Shown: positions 1 through 8,957, counted from the stretch's first letter. The stretch: DNA of 64,000 nt from JAKSSE01 sp045597645 (GCA_045597645.1 JAZLKM010000055.1:1-64000); one strand, 5' to 3'. Translations and numbers: made by a program. The notes: generated by a model from the letters alone, not told the origin.

Positions 1-235
1 CACGATAACGATTGATATCCTTGTCCTTGAGGTATGCAAGCATACCCTTACGCTGTCCAACCATCTTCAACAGACCTCTACGGCTGTGATGATCCTTTGG
101 GTTCTCCTTCAGATGCTCAGTGAGCTCCTGAATGCGAGCTGAAAGGATAGCTACCTGTACTTCTGGTGATCCAGTGTCGCCTGGCTTAGTAGCATACTCA
201 TTGATGATTGCTGTCTTCTTCTCTTTTGTAATCAT
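1..235 (-). CDS. rpsO: 30S ribosomal protein S15 (3' end cut by window)
   Basis: Ribosomal protein S15 binds 16S rRNA in the small-subunit platform. The 78 residues visible begin MITKEKKTAIINEY and carry the family pattern GDTGSPEVQ, then HHSRRGLLKMVGQR near the cut end. The usual length is about 88-89 residues, so roughly the last 10 lie beyond position 1. The start is fixed by an AGGAGA ribosome binding site 7 bases upstream of ATG. It has its own promoter (328-356), so it is separate from the nlpC gene upstream. Confidence 0.97.
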   Translation of the reverse strand, partial: MITKEKKTAIINEYATKPGDTGSPEVQVAILSARIQELTEHLKENPKDHHSRRGLLKMVGQRKGMLAYLKDKDINRYR

Positions 236-356
236 TTTGATTCTCCTTTTTGTAAATACTCCCAAAGCGAAGGTAAAGGTCGGAGTGTCCTAAATCTGCG
301 CTGCAGGAAACTTAACACAACTTTTGTAATTTATCACAAAAATCATGTGATGTAAA
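236..356 (-). promoter_or_regulatory. rpsO promoter and 5' leader
   Basis: On the minus strand TTTACA (351-356) and TAAATT (328-333) are separated by 17 bases, a good sigma-A promoter. The leader of about 85 nt contains ACTCC and a later GGAGT that can pair across about 18 nt, just before the ribosome binding site. S15 represses its own translation through leader structures in several bacteria. Whether this leader does so is inference. Confidence 0.6.
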
Positions 357-361
357 GCACT

Positions 362-1498
362 TTATGAAACCGGAAGTATTCTAACCACCTTCAGCGGATT
401 TCTGTAATATGCGCTACTTACCTTTATTCCGTCACGTCTGTTGCTTGCATGTACAATCTGACCATTGCCAATGTAAATAGCAACATGACTTATCGTCTTA
501 CCATTGCCATAGAAAATCAAATCTCCTGGCTGAGCTTCTGACATTTTAATTCTTGTACCACAGTTAGACTGTGAACCAGAATAATGAGGAAGTGTATATC
601 CATATTTTGCATAAATAGAAAGTACGAATCCTGAGCAGTCAGCTCCTCTTGTAAGTGATGTACCGCCCCAAACATACGGATTGCCTATAAACTGCAAAGC
701 ATATGTACAAAGATCTGCTCTAACATCCGATACTCCCTCACCAAATCTAGCCTCAGTAAGAGTCATCGCATCCTTAAGCTCAGTCTTAATCTCTACATAT
801 TCTTTGAATACATATCCAATCTCATTATCAATATCTACCTTAACCCACTCATCCAACTCTTCTACAATGTCGAGTTTCTCGCCAAATGGCATCTGAGTGA
901 AAACCTTGCTGTCCAGATTCATCTCTGTACGAACATTTAGCATATCACAGGTAACTACTGCTACTGTATCAACCAGCTCGTAAGCTAATTCGATAGCGTC
1001 GTCACCCATCATAAGATATTCTGTAGATGCATAGCCTTCGATTTCGCCAGAAATAATATGAGCCCAGCCACCATCATCTGTAATTTCAAGAATCTCGCAG
1101 CCTGCATCCTTAGGCAGCTTACCGCAGAGAAGTCCCTCTGTCGATGGCTCTTGTCGGATATTAAGGTTACCACTGTCAACTATACATATACCAAGATTGC
1201 TATACCCTGCGATAAGTGCAATCTCGTCCTCTGAAGCGTCATCCGGGATAGCAACTGGAACTGTCTCATTTTCCTTAATAGCAGCCACAGTAGCCACCAG
1301 CTGTTGATCTGAACCAGCAGCTATGATTCCGGCAGTAAGTCCTGCATCTATATCTGCATTTTCTACTACAGCTGATTCATTCGCAGCTACCGGTAAAGTA
1401 TTCTCATTCTGTGAAATCGCTCTTACCCCAAAAGCGCCTGCAACCAATAGCCCTGTTGCACCAACTAATGAAATTATTCTAATAATAGTCTTTGACAT
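362..1498 (-). CDS. Secreted SH3b-SH3b-NlpC/P60 peptidoglycan hydrolase
   Basis: This is probably an exported cell-wall endopeptidase that cleaves peptide stems. Residues 1-28 form a signal peptide or membrane anchor (basic start, then a hydrophobic run). Two bacterial SH3 domains follow at about 104-162 (LNIRQEPS) and 178-237 (LNVRTEMN). The C-terminal NlpC/P60 domain has the catalytic Cys288 in GADCSGF, His338 in ISHVAIYIG and His350 in IVHA. An AGGGAG ribosome binding site precedes the ATG. The gene sits alone between a sugar isomerase and rpsO with its own TTGACA/TATATT promoter and an upstream WalR-like box, which fits a wall-maintenance hydrolase. Confidence 0.9.
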   Translation of the reverse strand: MSKTIIRIISLVGATGLLVAGAFGVRAISQNENTLPVAANESAVVENADIDAGLTAGIIAAGSDQQLVATVAAIKENETVPVAIPDDASEDEIALIAGYSNLGICIVDSGNLNIRQEPSTEGLLCGKLPKDAGCEILEITDDGGWAHIISGEIEGYASTEYLMMGDDAIELAYELVDTVAVVTCDMLNVRTEMNLDSKVFTQMPFGEKLDIVEELDEWVKVDIDNEIGYVFKEYVEIKTELKDAMTLTEARFGEGVSDVRADLCTYALQFIGNPYVWGGTSLTRGADCSGFVLSIYAKYGYTLPHYSGSQSNCGTRIKMSEAQPGDLIFYGNGKTISHVAIYIGNGQIVHASNRRDGIKVSSAYYRNPLKVVRILPVS

Positions 1499-1534
1499 GG
1501 ATTCTCCCTAGAAATAGCCCAATACAACATGGCT

Positions 1535-1563
1535 AATATAACAATATGTTACATCATTGTCAA
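1535..1563 (-). promoter_or_regulatory. Sigma-A promoter of the NlpC/P60 gene
   Basis: TTGACA (1558-1563) and TATATT (1535-1540) on the minus strand are separated by exactly 17 bases. The transcript would start about 30 bases before the ATG at 1498. Confidence 0.8.
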
Positions 1564-1569
1564 CCCTTT

Positions 1570-1586
1570 GTAACATTTTTGTAACA
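1570..1586 (-). promoter_or_regulatory. WalR(YycF)-type direct repeat TGTTAC-N5-TGTTAC
   Basis: The minus strand reads TGTTAC, five bases, TGTTAC, ending 6 bp upstream of the -35 box. The published WalR consensus is TGTWAH-N5-TGTWAH, and WalR sites just upstream of -35 boxes activate wall hydrolase genes in Bacillus. The match and its position are seen in the sequence; binding is inference. Confidence 0.65.
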
Positions 1587-1587
1587 T

Positions 1588-2427
1588 TTATGCTTTATCC
1601 CAAATATTTTGTATATATTCCCTCGAGAAAACGGCATTCGATGGTACAGTATCCTCTAATGTTGCATGAATATATGGCTTTCTCTCCTTCATCCACTTAA
1701 GAATCTTGCTGTAATCCATCTCTCCGGTTCCTGCAGCTACACTAATGATCTTGCCATCCTGAATCTGAAAATCCTTGATATGAACCATTGCAATATCCTC
1801 TCCTAAAAGCTCCATTGCCTCATCGAAGATTGCTTCTCTATCCTGATAATTCGAGATATCAAGCATATTTACAGGATCAAATATAATCTGAAGGTTTGGT
1901 GAATTAATTGCATCAAGGACTACCCTTGCTCTTTTTGGATTCCATACTATATGTCTATATACAGGCTCTATAGCAACAATCACGCCCATCTTTTCTGCAT
2001 AGTCAACAACCGGCCTTAAATTCTTTATAAAAATAGCCAGTGCCTCATCACTGTGGCAAGCCTCCTTGTCATAATGATAATCTACATTTGGAGCCCCTGT
2101 CTCGGTGCCTACTACTCCAGCCCCCATAAGAGATGCAAATCTGATATGCGACATGTAGCGCTTTTGAACCTTTTTAAGAGCTTCCTGATCAGGAGTCGCC
2201 AGATTCAAATAGCATCCAAGTACTGCTGCATCTAACTCATTTTTTGCGAATTGATTCTTCACATACATTGCAAAGCCCGGTGTAAGTGCACAGTCATCAG
2301 TCGCACCGTCCTTAATTACTTTCATAAGTGCAACATGAGCACATTTAAAGCCCTGCGCTTTAGCCTCTGCAAGTCTCTCCTCGAGGCTTCCATCCTTAAC
2401 ATCGTGTAATCTTATTCCAAGCTGCAT
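1588..2427 (-). CDS. Sugar phosphate isomerase/epimerase family protein
   Basis: This 279-residue protein belongs to the xylose-isomerase-like TIM-barrel family, which holds a divalent metal and isomerises or epimerises sugars. Metal-ligand-type residues occur in the family order: Glu154 (AIEPVYRH), Asp184 (FDPVN), His216 (HIKD) and Glu258 (TLEDT). AAGGAG lies 7 bases before the ATG. It overlaps the end of ribF by 16 bases and so probably belongs to the tail of the nusA-infB-truB-ribF operon. The substrate cannot be told from the sequence. Confidence 0.8.
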   Translation of the reverse strand: MQLGIRLHDVKDGSLEERLAEAKAQGFKCAHVALMKVIKDGATDDCALTPGFAMYVKNQFAKNELDAAVLGCYLNLATPDQEALKKVQKRYMSHIRFASLMGAGVVGTETGAPNVDYHYDKEACHSDEALAIFIKNLRPVVDYAEKMGVIVAIEPVYRHIVWNPKRARVVLDAINSPNLQIIFDPVNMLDISNYQDREAIFDEAMELLGEDIAMVHIKDFQIQDGKIISVAAGTGEMDYSKILKWMKERKPYIHATLEDTVPSNAVFSREYIQNIWDKA

Positions 2428-3335
2428 AACAATCTCCTTGCATTTTCGGCATCCTGTGCCATTTGATTTTTAAGTTCCTGTATACCGGAAAATTTCATCT
2501 CCGGGCGCAACATTTTCTTAAAAGAAATCGAAGCGATTTTACCATACAAATCCACATCAGTATCTAAAATATGACTCTCTGTACAAATTATATTATCAGT
2601 ACTTACGGTAGGCTTTACACCAATGTTTGTAACTGCCTGATACCTGTTACCCTCAATAGTCACCATTGATGCATAGACACCAAATGGTGGCAATATCATG
2701 GAATCATCAGGCAATACATTGATGGTTGGAATTCCTATTGTGTGCCCAAGATGAGTTCCGTGTATGACTTCACCAGTGATATCATAGTCAAACCCCAGAA
2801 GCTTATTTACACGCTCCATCTGCCCATTTTCCAAAAGCCCTCTAATATAGGTACTGCTGATTTCTACTCCGTCATCCAGAAGCTTAGGGCATACAATTAA
2901 TTCAAAATCCTTTTCAATGGAAGCCTGCTTAAGATATTCAATATCCCCGCTACCCTTGTAGCCAAACCTAAAGTCTGTTCCTACACACAGGCATTTCATA
3001 TTGAAATCATCAATCAGCATGTCCAAAAAAGCTTCTTTGGACATGTGCATCATTGCGTCATCAAACGGAAACTCTGCAAATACCTTTATTCCAAGCTTTT
3101 CTGCCCTCTCTATTCGGGATATTGCTGAAATAATCATCTTCTCTTTTTCACCATTAAACAGATTTCTGGGTGAGTTAGAAAAGGTGAATAAAAGTGGAAT
3201 CAGGTCCTCTTTGCCAATAATATTTTTTATAAGAAGCTGATGCCCTAAATGCAGTCCATCAAATTTGCCTACAGTAACCGCAGTCTTCTTTTGATGCTTA
3301 AATTGTGAAATATCTCTAACGATTTCAATTCCCAT
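2412..3335 (-). CDS. ribF: Bifunctional riboflavin kinase/FAD synthetase
   Basis: RibF phosphorylates riboflavin to FMN and adenylates FMN to FAD in the cytoplasm. The N-terminal nucleotidyltransferase domain has GKFDGLHLGHQ at residues 23-33, with the HxGH motif. The C-terminal flavokinase domain begins near residue 190 and carries GHTIGIPTINV, close to the usual G-x-P-T-x-N motif. The length of 307 is standard. It overlaps the end of truB by 11 bases, the common Firmicute truB-ribF arrangement. Confidence 0.95.
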   Translation of the reverse strand: MGIEIVRDISQFKHQKKTAVTVGKFDGLHLGHQLLIKNIIGKEDLIPLLFTFSNSPRNLFNGEKEKMIISAISRIERAEKLGIKVFAEFPFDDAMMHMSKEAFLDMLIDDFNMKCLCVGTDFRFGYKGSGDIEYLKQASIEKDFELIVCPKLLDDGVEISSTYIRGLLENGQMERVNKLLGFDYDITGEVIHGTHLGHTIGIPTINVLPDDSMILPPFGVYASMVTIEGNRYQAVTNIGVKPTVSTDNIICTESHILDTDVDLYGKIASISFKKMLRPEMKFSGIQELKNQMAQDAENARRLLCSLE

Positions 3336-4218
3336 TTTCGTAAAACATCTTTACTACTTTTAATCCCTCATCAGTACCTATGTATACGCCAACAAAATCT
3401 CCTCTAAAATCATATACAAGATACCTTTGATCAAGCTCAAATGTCATAGAAAGCTCTTCGGGATATAAAGTAACTCCATTCTTTAAATAATTATCAAACT
3501 CTTCTGCCACATCTATTCTTGGATGTGATAAGACCTTGTCAATACCGGTAATATAATTATCTATCGCACCACCTTCAACGATTTTTTCAATTTCGTCCAA
3601 TGTATGTGCTTCAACTACGGAAAAGCCGGCCGCGACAGTCCGCTTAAGCTTTCCCATTGTGCCATAACAGCCCAGCATTTCGCCTATATCCTCACAGAGA
3701 GTGCGTATGTATGTGCCCTTTGAGCAGCTAACTCTAATGTCTACCTTAGGAAGGCTCATTGAAATTATCTCAATAGAATAAATCGTAACATTTCGTGGCT
3801 TCCTATCCACCGTAACGCCTTTTCTGGCAAGATCTACAAGTTTTTGACCATTAACCTTAAGTGCGGAATACATAGGAGGAATCTGAGCAATCTCGCCAAC
3901 AAAGGACATGATGACGTCTGTCACATCATCTTCGCTAGCATCAACACTCGAACTTGCAATAACGTTTCCGCTCAAATCGCCTGTATCTGTCTTGATGCCC
4001 AAAACAAGCTCTGCTTCGTATGTTTTATCCGAATCTGTAAGCATGTCGCATAGTCTGGTAGCTCTTCCTATACATACCGGAAGCACTCCTACCGCATCCG
4101 GATCCAAGGTACCAGTATGTCCTATTTTCTTAATCCCAAGTATGCGCCTAAGCTTAGCTACAACATCAAAGCTGGTATAACCGGCTTCCTTATATACATT
4201 TAATATTCCGCTCTTCAT
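3325..4218 (-). CDS. truB: tRNA pseudouridine(55) synthase
   Basis: TruB makes pseudouridine 55 in the T-loop of tRNAs. The catalytic aspartate lies in HTGTLDPDAVG near residue 39, and KGTYIRTL marks the core. A TTG three bases upstream is possible, but the ATG at 4218 overlaps the TGA of the preceding nrnA-like gene (TTGATGA) and suits translational coupling. A C-terminal extension from about residue 225 probably forms the small PUA-like tail. Confidence 0.95.
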   Translation of the reverse strand: MKSGILNVYKEAGYTSFDVVAKLRRILGIKKIGHTGTLDPDAVGVLPVCIGRATRLCDMLTDSDKTYEAELVLGIKTDTGDLSGNVIASSSVDASEDDVTDVIMSFVGEIAQIPPMYSALKVNGQKLVDLARKGVTVDRKPRNVTIYSIEIISMSLPKVDIRVSCSKGTYIRTLCEDIGEMLGCYGTMGKLKRTVAAGFSVVEAHTLDEIEKIVEGGAIDNYITGIDKVLSHPRIDVAEEFDNYLKNGVTLYPEELSMTFELDQRYLVYDFRGDFVGVYIGTDEGLKVVKMFYENGN

Positions 4219-5174
4219 CAATGCTGTGCCTTAATTGCTTTGATAATGTTCTCGATTATGATTTCTGGTGCATCCTTAGATGAAAATCCAGCAGCCTTTT
4301 TGTGTCCGCCTCCATCATATATACCGGCTACAACATTAAGGTCTGTGTCATCATTACCTCTAAGTGACCCCTTATATTCGCCGTCACCTAATTCATATAG
4401 GAAAATTGCAACATCACAGCCCTTAGTTAGCCTTAGCTGATTGACAATACCCTCTAAATCCTTTGACACACCATTGAGGCTGTGTAAATCCTCGAGTGTT
4501 AGCACACTAGTCACATATTTACCATCACCAAAGGCCTCAGACTTACTCAAAGCCAATCCCAACAGCTTATTTTGAGTGAATGTCTTTCTGTAGAATGTTG
4601 AATCAACTATTTCAGTAAAGTCAATTCCAAGTTCCATCAAAAAGCCAGCAGCCTCCATTGTACTCTTATGCGCACATGAGTACTGGAAAACTCCGGTATC
4701 ATGGACCATTCCAAGATAAAGACATTCCGCAATGGTTTTATTTATTTTAGATTTGTCCATCAATGAATATAAAAGCTCGCTTGCTGAGCTTTCTTCAGGC
4801 TTAATTACCCTGTCATCGCAGAAAACAACTCCATCCCGTAGCTCATGATGGTCAATACATAAAGTACGCTTAGCATGTTCAAACAAAACCGCGTTTTCTC
4901 CGGTTCTATCAGCATTGCCACAATCAAGTACAAATAGCCTGTCAAAAGACAGGCCATCGTACATGAATTTTATCTTGTTTGTATTTTTGAGCATCAGAAA
5001 GCTGCTTGGAATGCTGTTTTGCAAATATACAGACACACTTGTTACATTTGGAAAATTATCCACAATATAGTTATAGAGTGCCATTGTTGAGCCAACGCAG
5101 TCGCCATCCGGTCTTATATGTCCCGTGATTGCAATACTGGTAGAATCTAAAATTTCAGCATCCAGATTAAACAT
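4218..5174 (-). CDS. nrnA: DHH/DHHA1 phosphoesterase, NrnA-like oligoribonuclease
   Basis: NrnA-type enzymes degrade 2-5 nt RNAs and can dephosphorylate pAp. The 318-residue protein has the DHH-family metal motifs GHIRPDGDCVGS near the start, DCGNADR and DHHEL in the middle, and the DHHA1 substrate motif GGGHKKAAG near the C-terminus. The longest ORF begins 32 residues earlier, inside rbfA, but ATG 5174 has AGGAG at proper spacing just after the rbfA stop. An nrnA-like gene between rbfA and truB is typical of Firmicutes. Confidence 0.9.
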   Translation of the reverse strand: MFNLDAEILDSTSIAITGHIRPDGDCVGSTMALYNYIVDNFPNVTSVSVYLQNSIPSSFLMLKNTNKIKFMYDGLSFDRLFVLDCGNADRTGENAVLFEHAKRTLCIDHHELRDGVVFCDDRVIKPEESSASELLYSLMDKSKINKTIAECLYLGMVHDTGVFQYSCAHKSTMEAAGFLMELGIDFTEIVDSTFYRKTFTQNKLLGLALSKSEAFGDGKYVTSVLTLEDLHSLNGVSKDLEGIVNQLRLTKGCDVAIFLYELGDGEYKGSLRGNDDTDLNVVAGIYDGGGHKKAAGFSSKDAPEIIIENIIKAIKAQH

Positions 5175-5175
5175 T

Positions 5176-5559
5176 CTACTCTCCTCTTTTTCTAGCATTC
5201 TCCTCATCCTGCCTGATGACAGCAGAGATTTTTTCCTCCATCTCCATACCATATAATGCCGAGCGATCAAGAATGAATGTAAGCTCAGGAGTATTCCTCA
5301 AGTTAATCTCCTTAGCCAAAAGAGATCTTATAAAGCCTTTGGCGCGATTAAGCCCTTCTATTGTAGCCTGCGCCTCCTGCTCATCTCCTAAAACTGATAT
5401 ATACACCTTGCAGGTCTTCAAATCAGTTGCTACATCCACCTCTGTCACACCTGTCATAGGCGAAATGCGAGGATCCTTAATTTCAAGCATAATGATTGTC
5501 GAGAGAACCTTCTTGACTTCCTCATTGATGCGGATATTTTTTACGCTGTTTTTTCTCAT
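5176..5559 (-). CDS. rbfA: 30S ribosome-binding factor A
   Basis: RbfA is a late 30S assembly factor with a KH-like fold that acts on the 16S rRNA 5' end. Its 127 residues include the family start RINEEVKKVLS and IKDPR, and the middle CKVYISVLG. The start overlaps the infB stop by one base (5559). The short basic and acidic C-terminal tail after about residue 115 is ordinary. Confidence 0.95.
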   Translation of the reverse strand: MRKNSVKNIRINEEVKKVLSTIIMLEIKDPRISPMTGVTEVDVATDLKTCKVYISVLGDEQEAQATIEGLNRAKGFIRSLLAKEINLRNTPELTFILDRSALYGMEMEEKISAVIRQDEENARKRGE

Positions 5560-8378
5560 TAGCGTGGTACCTCTACCATGGTATATGCCTCGAACTGATC
5601 CATCTCAGCTACATCTGGGAATCCCTCAAGAACTATACCGCACTCATAGCCTGCCTTAACCTCCTTGGCATCATCCTTAAATCTCTTAAGTGATGCAAGT
5701 GGGCCATCGAAAATCTGCTCTCCATCACGGGTAAGTCTGATCTTGCAGCCTCTCTGGATGACTCCGTCAAGCACATAAGAACCAGCGATATTACCAACAC
5801 CTGAAGCCTTAAATATCTGTCTAATCTCACCATGACCGATGATTTTTTCTTCAAATATCGGATCAAGCATGCCCTTCATAGCAGCCTCAACATCCTCGAT
5901 TGCGTTGTAGATTACTTTATATAATCTAAGGTCGACACCCTCACGATCTGCAGTTGCCTTTGCAACATTATCGGTCTTTACATTAAATCCGATAATAATA
6001 GCATTAGAAGCAGATGCAAGTGTAACATCAGATTCATTGATTGTACCAACGCCACCATGGATTACCTTAACCATAACCTCATCGTTAGACAGCTTCTCAA
6101 GGCTCTGCTTAACAGCCTCAACCGAACCTTGCACATCGGCCTTAACGATAAGATCAAGTTCCTTGAGGTTACCTGACTTAATCTGAGTAAAGAGGTCATC
6201 TAGGCTCATCTTTGCCTTGGTATCCTCAATAAGTCTGTTCTTATTCTCTGATATGAAGGTCTGGGCGTAGCTCTTTGCATCCTTCTCTGAATCATGCATT
6301 ACAAATATTTCACCTGCATTCGGTACATCTGAGAATCCAAGTATCTCAACTGGTGTAGAAGGATCAGCCTCTTTAACCTTATGTCCATTATCGTCAAGCA
6401 TGGCACGTACTCGACCATAGCTTGCGCCTGCTGAGATGAAGTCTCCTACATGAAGTGTTCCCTTTTGAACAAGTACAGTAGCTACAACTCCTCGACCCTT
6501 ATCAAGCTTAGCCTCAATTACGAGACCACGTGCATTTCTCTTAGGATTAGCCTTAAGCTCCAACACATCTGCTGTAAGCAATAACATATCAAGAAGCTCA
6601 TCTATACCTTCTCTAGTCTTAGCAGATACTGGTACAAATACTGTACTTCCACCCCAATCTTCCGGAAGCAGCTCGTATTCAGATAACTCCTGCTTTACTC
6701 TATCTATATTTGCACCCGGTTTATCAATCTTGTTAATTGCAACAATGATTTCTACTCCAGCTGCCTTCGCATGATTAATTGCCTCAACAGTCTGTGGCAT
6801 AACACCATCATCAGCTGCAACTACCAAGATAGCAATATCAGTTGAATTCGCACCACGCATACGCATTGCAGTGAATGCCTCATGTCCAGGAGTATCAAGG
6901 AAGGTGACTCTTGAATCGCCTACAGGAACAGTATATGCACCGATGTGCTGAGTAATACCGCCAGCCTCACGGTCAGTTACCTTAGTATCTCTAATAGCAT
7001 CAAGAAGCGATGTTTTACCATGGTCAACGTGACCCATTACACAGACTACAGGCGGACGCTTAACCATGTCCTTCTCGTCCTCATCATCTTCCTTAAGAAG
7101 CTCGGCTATAACATCGACCTTCTCCTCATGCTCGATTATGCAGTTGTACTCTGCTGCAATTTCCTCCGCGGTCTCAAAATCAATCTCATGATTCGGGGTG
7201 ACCATATTTCCCTTGAGGAAAAGCTTTTTTACAATATCAGACACGTTTACATGCATCTGATCAGCAAGATCTCTAATTACTATGCGGTCTGGAATAGCAA
7301 TACTTCTTATCTCGGTCTCATTCTTAACCTTTGCCTTTACAGACTTATTGTGAGTCTGCTTCTCAAGGTTCAAGAAATTCTCCGTCTTGCCATTCTTTTC
7401 AAAGTCCTTATCCTTACGATTTCCCTTTGAATCTTTCTTTCCATGGCCCTTTGTATTATTCTTGCCACCTTCTGGAACTGGAGCAGCCATCTGGTTATTA
7501 GCCGGTCTATTCTGACCACCCTGCTGTGGGCGACCTTGTCCATTAAATCCCGGTTTACCCTGACCACCCTGCTGCGGACGGCCCTGACCATTGCCCTGCG
7601 GACGCGGTTGACCGTTAAATCCAGGCTTGCCCTGTCCGCCCTGCTGTGGGCGACCCTGTCCATTTCCCTGTGGTCTTTGCGGCTTTTTAGCCTCATTAAG
7701 GGTATTGCTGATATTGCCTAGGATACGAGGTCCTCTCTGCTCTGCTGATTTTTCCTGATTACCTTCAGCGTGTCCTTTGCTGCCATTGCTATTGCCATTG
7801 CTATTGGCGTTATTTGTATTATTTTTTGCAGGCTGCGCGCTAGTCTCATCAACTTTGTTATTGATGTTTTGTGCTTTTTTCTCATCAACAGCCTCCTTTG
7901 CCTTTACTCCGTTAGTTCCCTTGTATGGATCCGGCTTCATACCAACGTTTGTCACAGCTGTAGGAGTAACACGTGGTTTAATAATTCCACGTCCCTGCTG
8001 ACTATTGCCCTGCTGAGGTCTATTTGCCTGCTGAGGTCTGTTGCCTTGCTGTGGACGTCCCTGCTGATTGCCATTGCTCGAATACTGAGCATTAAATACA
8101 GCAAAAGTCTTTTTCTTCTTCGGCGCCTGCGCACTATCTGACTTTGCATCTGAAGCTGCAGAAGCGGCCGGTGCCTTTGCTGCTGGCTTTGCTGCCTCTG
8201 AAGGCTTTGTTGCTTCCGGCTTAGGGCCATACTGCTTTTTCACCTGTGCAATCTGGTCATCCTCAAGGCTGCTTTGTGCACTCTTACCCTCAACTCCATT
8301 TGAAGCAAGAAAAGCAACAATGTCTTTGCTCTGTATATTAAGCTCTTTAGCTAATTCATGTACTCGCATTTTTGCCAT
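5559..8378 (-). CDS. infB: Translation initiation factor IF-2
   Basis: IF-2 is the GTPase that brings initiator tRNA to the 30S subunit. The 939-residue protein starts MAKMRVHELAKELNI (IF2_N domain). It continues with a long Q/G/N/P-rich linker, a second IF2_N region, and the GTPase domain with GHVDHGKT, DTPGHEAF and NKIDKP, then domains II-IV. The longest ORF adds 12 residues upstream, but GGGAGG precedes the ATG at 8378. The linker carries near-identical repeats (7512-7680). It follows ylxQ by 4 bases in the nusA operon. Confidence 0.97.
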   Translation of the reverse strand: MAKMRVHELAKELNIQSKDIVAFLASNGVEGKSAQSSLEDDQIAQVKKQYGPKPEATKPSEAAKPAAKAPAASAASDAKSDSAQAPKKKKTFAVFNAQYSSNGNQQGRPQQGNRPQQANRPQQGNSQQGRGIIKPRVTPTAVTNVGMKPDPYKGTNGVKAKEAVDEKKAQNINNKVDETSAQPAKNNTNNANSNGNSNGSKGHAEGNQEKSAEQRGPRILGNISNTLNEAKKPQRPQGNGQGRPQQGGQGKPGFNGQPRPQGNGQGRPQQGGQGKPGFNGQGRPQQGGQNRPANNQMAAPVPEGGKNNTKGHGKKDSKGNRKDKDFEKNGKTENFLNLEKQTHNKSVKAKVKNETEIRSIAIPDRIVIRDLADQMHVNVSDIVKKLFLKGNMVTPNHEIDFETAEEIAAEYNCIIEHEEKVDVIAELLKEDDEDEKDMVKRPPVVCVMGHVDHGKTSLLDAIRDTKVTDREAGGITQHIGAYTVPVGDSRVTFLDTPGHEAFTAMRMRGANSTDIAILVVAADDGVMPQTVEAINHAKAAGVEIIVAINKIDKPGANIDRVKQELSEYELLPEDWGGSTVFVPVSAKTREGIDELLDMLLLTADVLELKANPKRNARGLVIEAKLDKGRGVVATVLVQKGTLHVGDFISAGASYGRVRAMLDDNGHKVKEADPSTPVEILGFSDVPNAGEIFVMHDSEKDAKSYAQTFISENKNRLIEDTKAKMSLDDLFTQIKSGNLKELDLIVKADVQGSVEAVKQSLEKLSNDEVMVKVIHGGVGTINESDVTLASASNAIIIGFNVKTDNVAKATADREGVDLRLYKVIYNAIEDVEAAMKGMLDPIFEEKIIGHGEIRQIFKASGVGNIAGSYVLDGVIQRGCKIRLTRDGEQIFDGPLASLKRFKDDAKEVKAGYECGIVLEGFPDVAEMDQFEAYTMVEVPR
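7512..7680 (-). repeat. In-frame tandem repeats in the IF-2 linker
   Basis: The coding sequence repeats a unit giving GQGRPQQGGQGKPGFNGQ about two and a half times, in places separated by PRPQGN. The DNA copies are nearly identical on the plus strand (blocks beginning ctgctgtgggcgac). Such repeats change length by slippage or recombination. They encode a flexible linker and do not affect the GTPase core. Confidence 0.75.
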
Positions 8379-8382
8379 TAAA

Positions 8383-8697
8383 CTACCTCCCTGAAATTTC
8401 CTGAATGATACCAATTATTTTCGTCGCCAAAGCCTCGTCAGTAATAGCAAGGTTTGATCTGTACTCCTTGCCTATTGCCTGTCCCAGGCTGTCTTTTGTA
8501 CCAAATTCTGCAAATTGTACCTCATAGAAGCTGCACGAATCGCGAAACTTCTTTTTTGTGCCCTCTGAAGCATCTGTTGCTACTATCACCAGAAACGCAC
8601 TGCAATTTTTGATGGCCATTTCCGTAGAATCTTCTCCGCTAACTAATAGCCCGGCTTTTCTACAAAGGCCCAAAAGGTTATATACCTTCTGCTCCAT
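8383..8697 (-). CDS. ylxQ: L7Ae-family RNA-binding protein YlxQ
   Basis: This is a 104-residue protein of the L7Ae/L30e/S12e/Gadd45 family, which binds kink-turn RNA. The family pattern is seen in LLGLCRKAGLLVSGED and in LVIVATDASEGTKKKF. It lies between ylxR and infB, its standard Firmicute position. The ribosome binding site GGAGG is inside the last codons of ylxR, so the two are probably translationally coupled. The RNA target is not established from the sequence. Confidence 0.92.
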   Translation of the reverse strand: MEQKVYNLLGLCRKAGLLVSGEDSTEMAIKNCSAFLVIVATDASEGTKKKFRDSCSFYEVQFAEFGTKDSLGQAIGKEYRSNLAITDEALATKIIGIIQEISGR

Positions 8698-8952
8698 TCA
8701 TTCCTCCGTAAGCTTCTTTTTTAAATCCGCAACATCTGCACCTTTGAAGATTTTTAAAGTATTTTTTCCCTTAAAAACCTTTTCGATGCAATTAGGATTT
8801 TTACATATGTACATGCCTCTGGCCTGCATTTTCATCGTTGAATCAAGTGTCGCTACATTGTCTTTTATAACAATTCTTGTTAGCTCACTTTTGGAGAAAC
8901 GTTCCCTGCAGGCTATGCACATTCTAGATGGTACACAAAGAACCTTTGGCAT
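8698..8952 (-). CDS. rnpM: YlxR/RnpM family RNA-binding protein
   Basis: This 84-residue DUF448 protein is known as YlxR, recently named RnpM for its link to RNase P. The motif PSRMCIACRERFSKSELTR with the CxxC pair is diagnostic, followed by GRGMY-like ARGMYIC and the NPNCIEK segment. GGAGG lies 10 bases before ATG. It sits directly after nusA, as in most Firmicutes. Confidence 0.92.
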   Translation of the reverse strand: MPKVLCVPSRMCIACRERFSKSELTRIVIKDNVATLDSTMKMQARGMYICKNPNCIEKVFKGKNTLKIFKGADVADLKKKLTEE

Positions 8953-8957
8953 CAGGC

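Noticed and set aside
6945..7430. 161-codon plus-strand ORF
   Set aside because: It lies fully antisense to infB, has no ribosome binding site and its frame is open because of the coding bias of IF-2.
8379..8414. Longer start for infB
   Set aside because: The 12 added residues include the ribosome binding site for ATG 8378 and are not part of the IF2_N domain.
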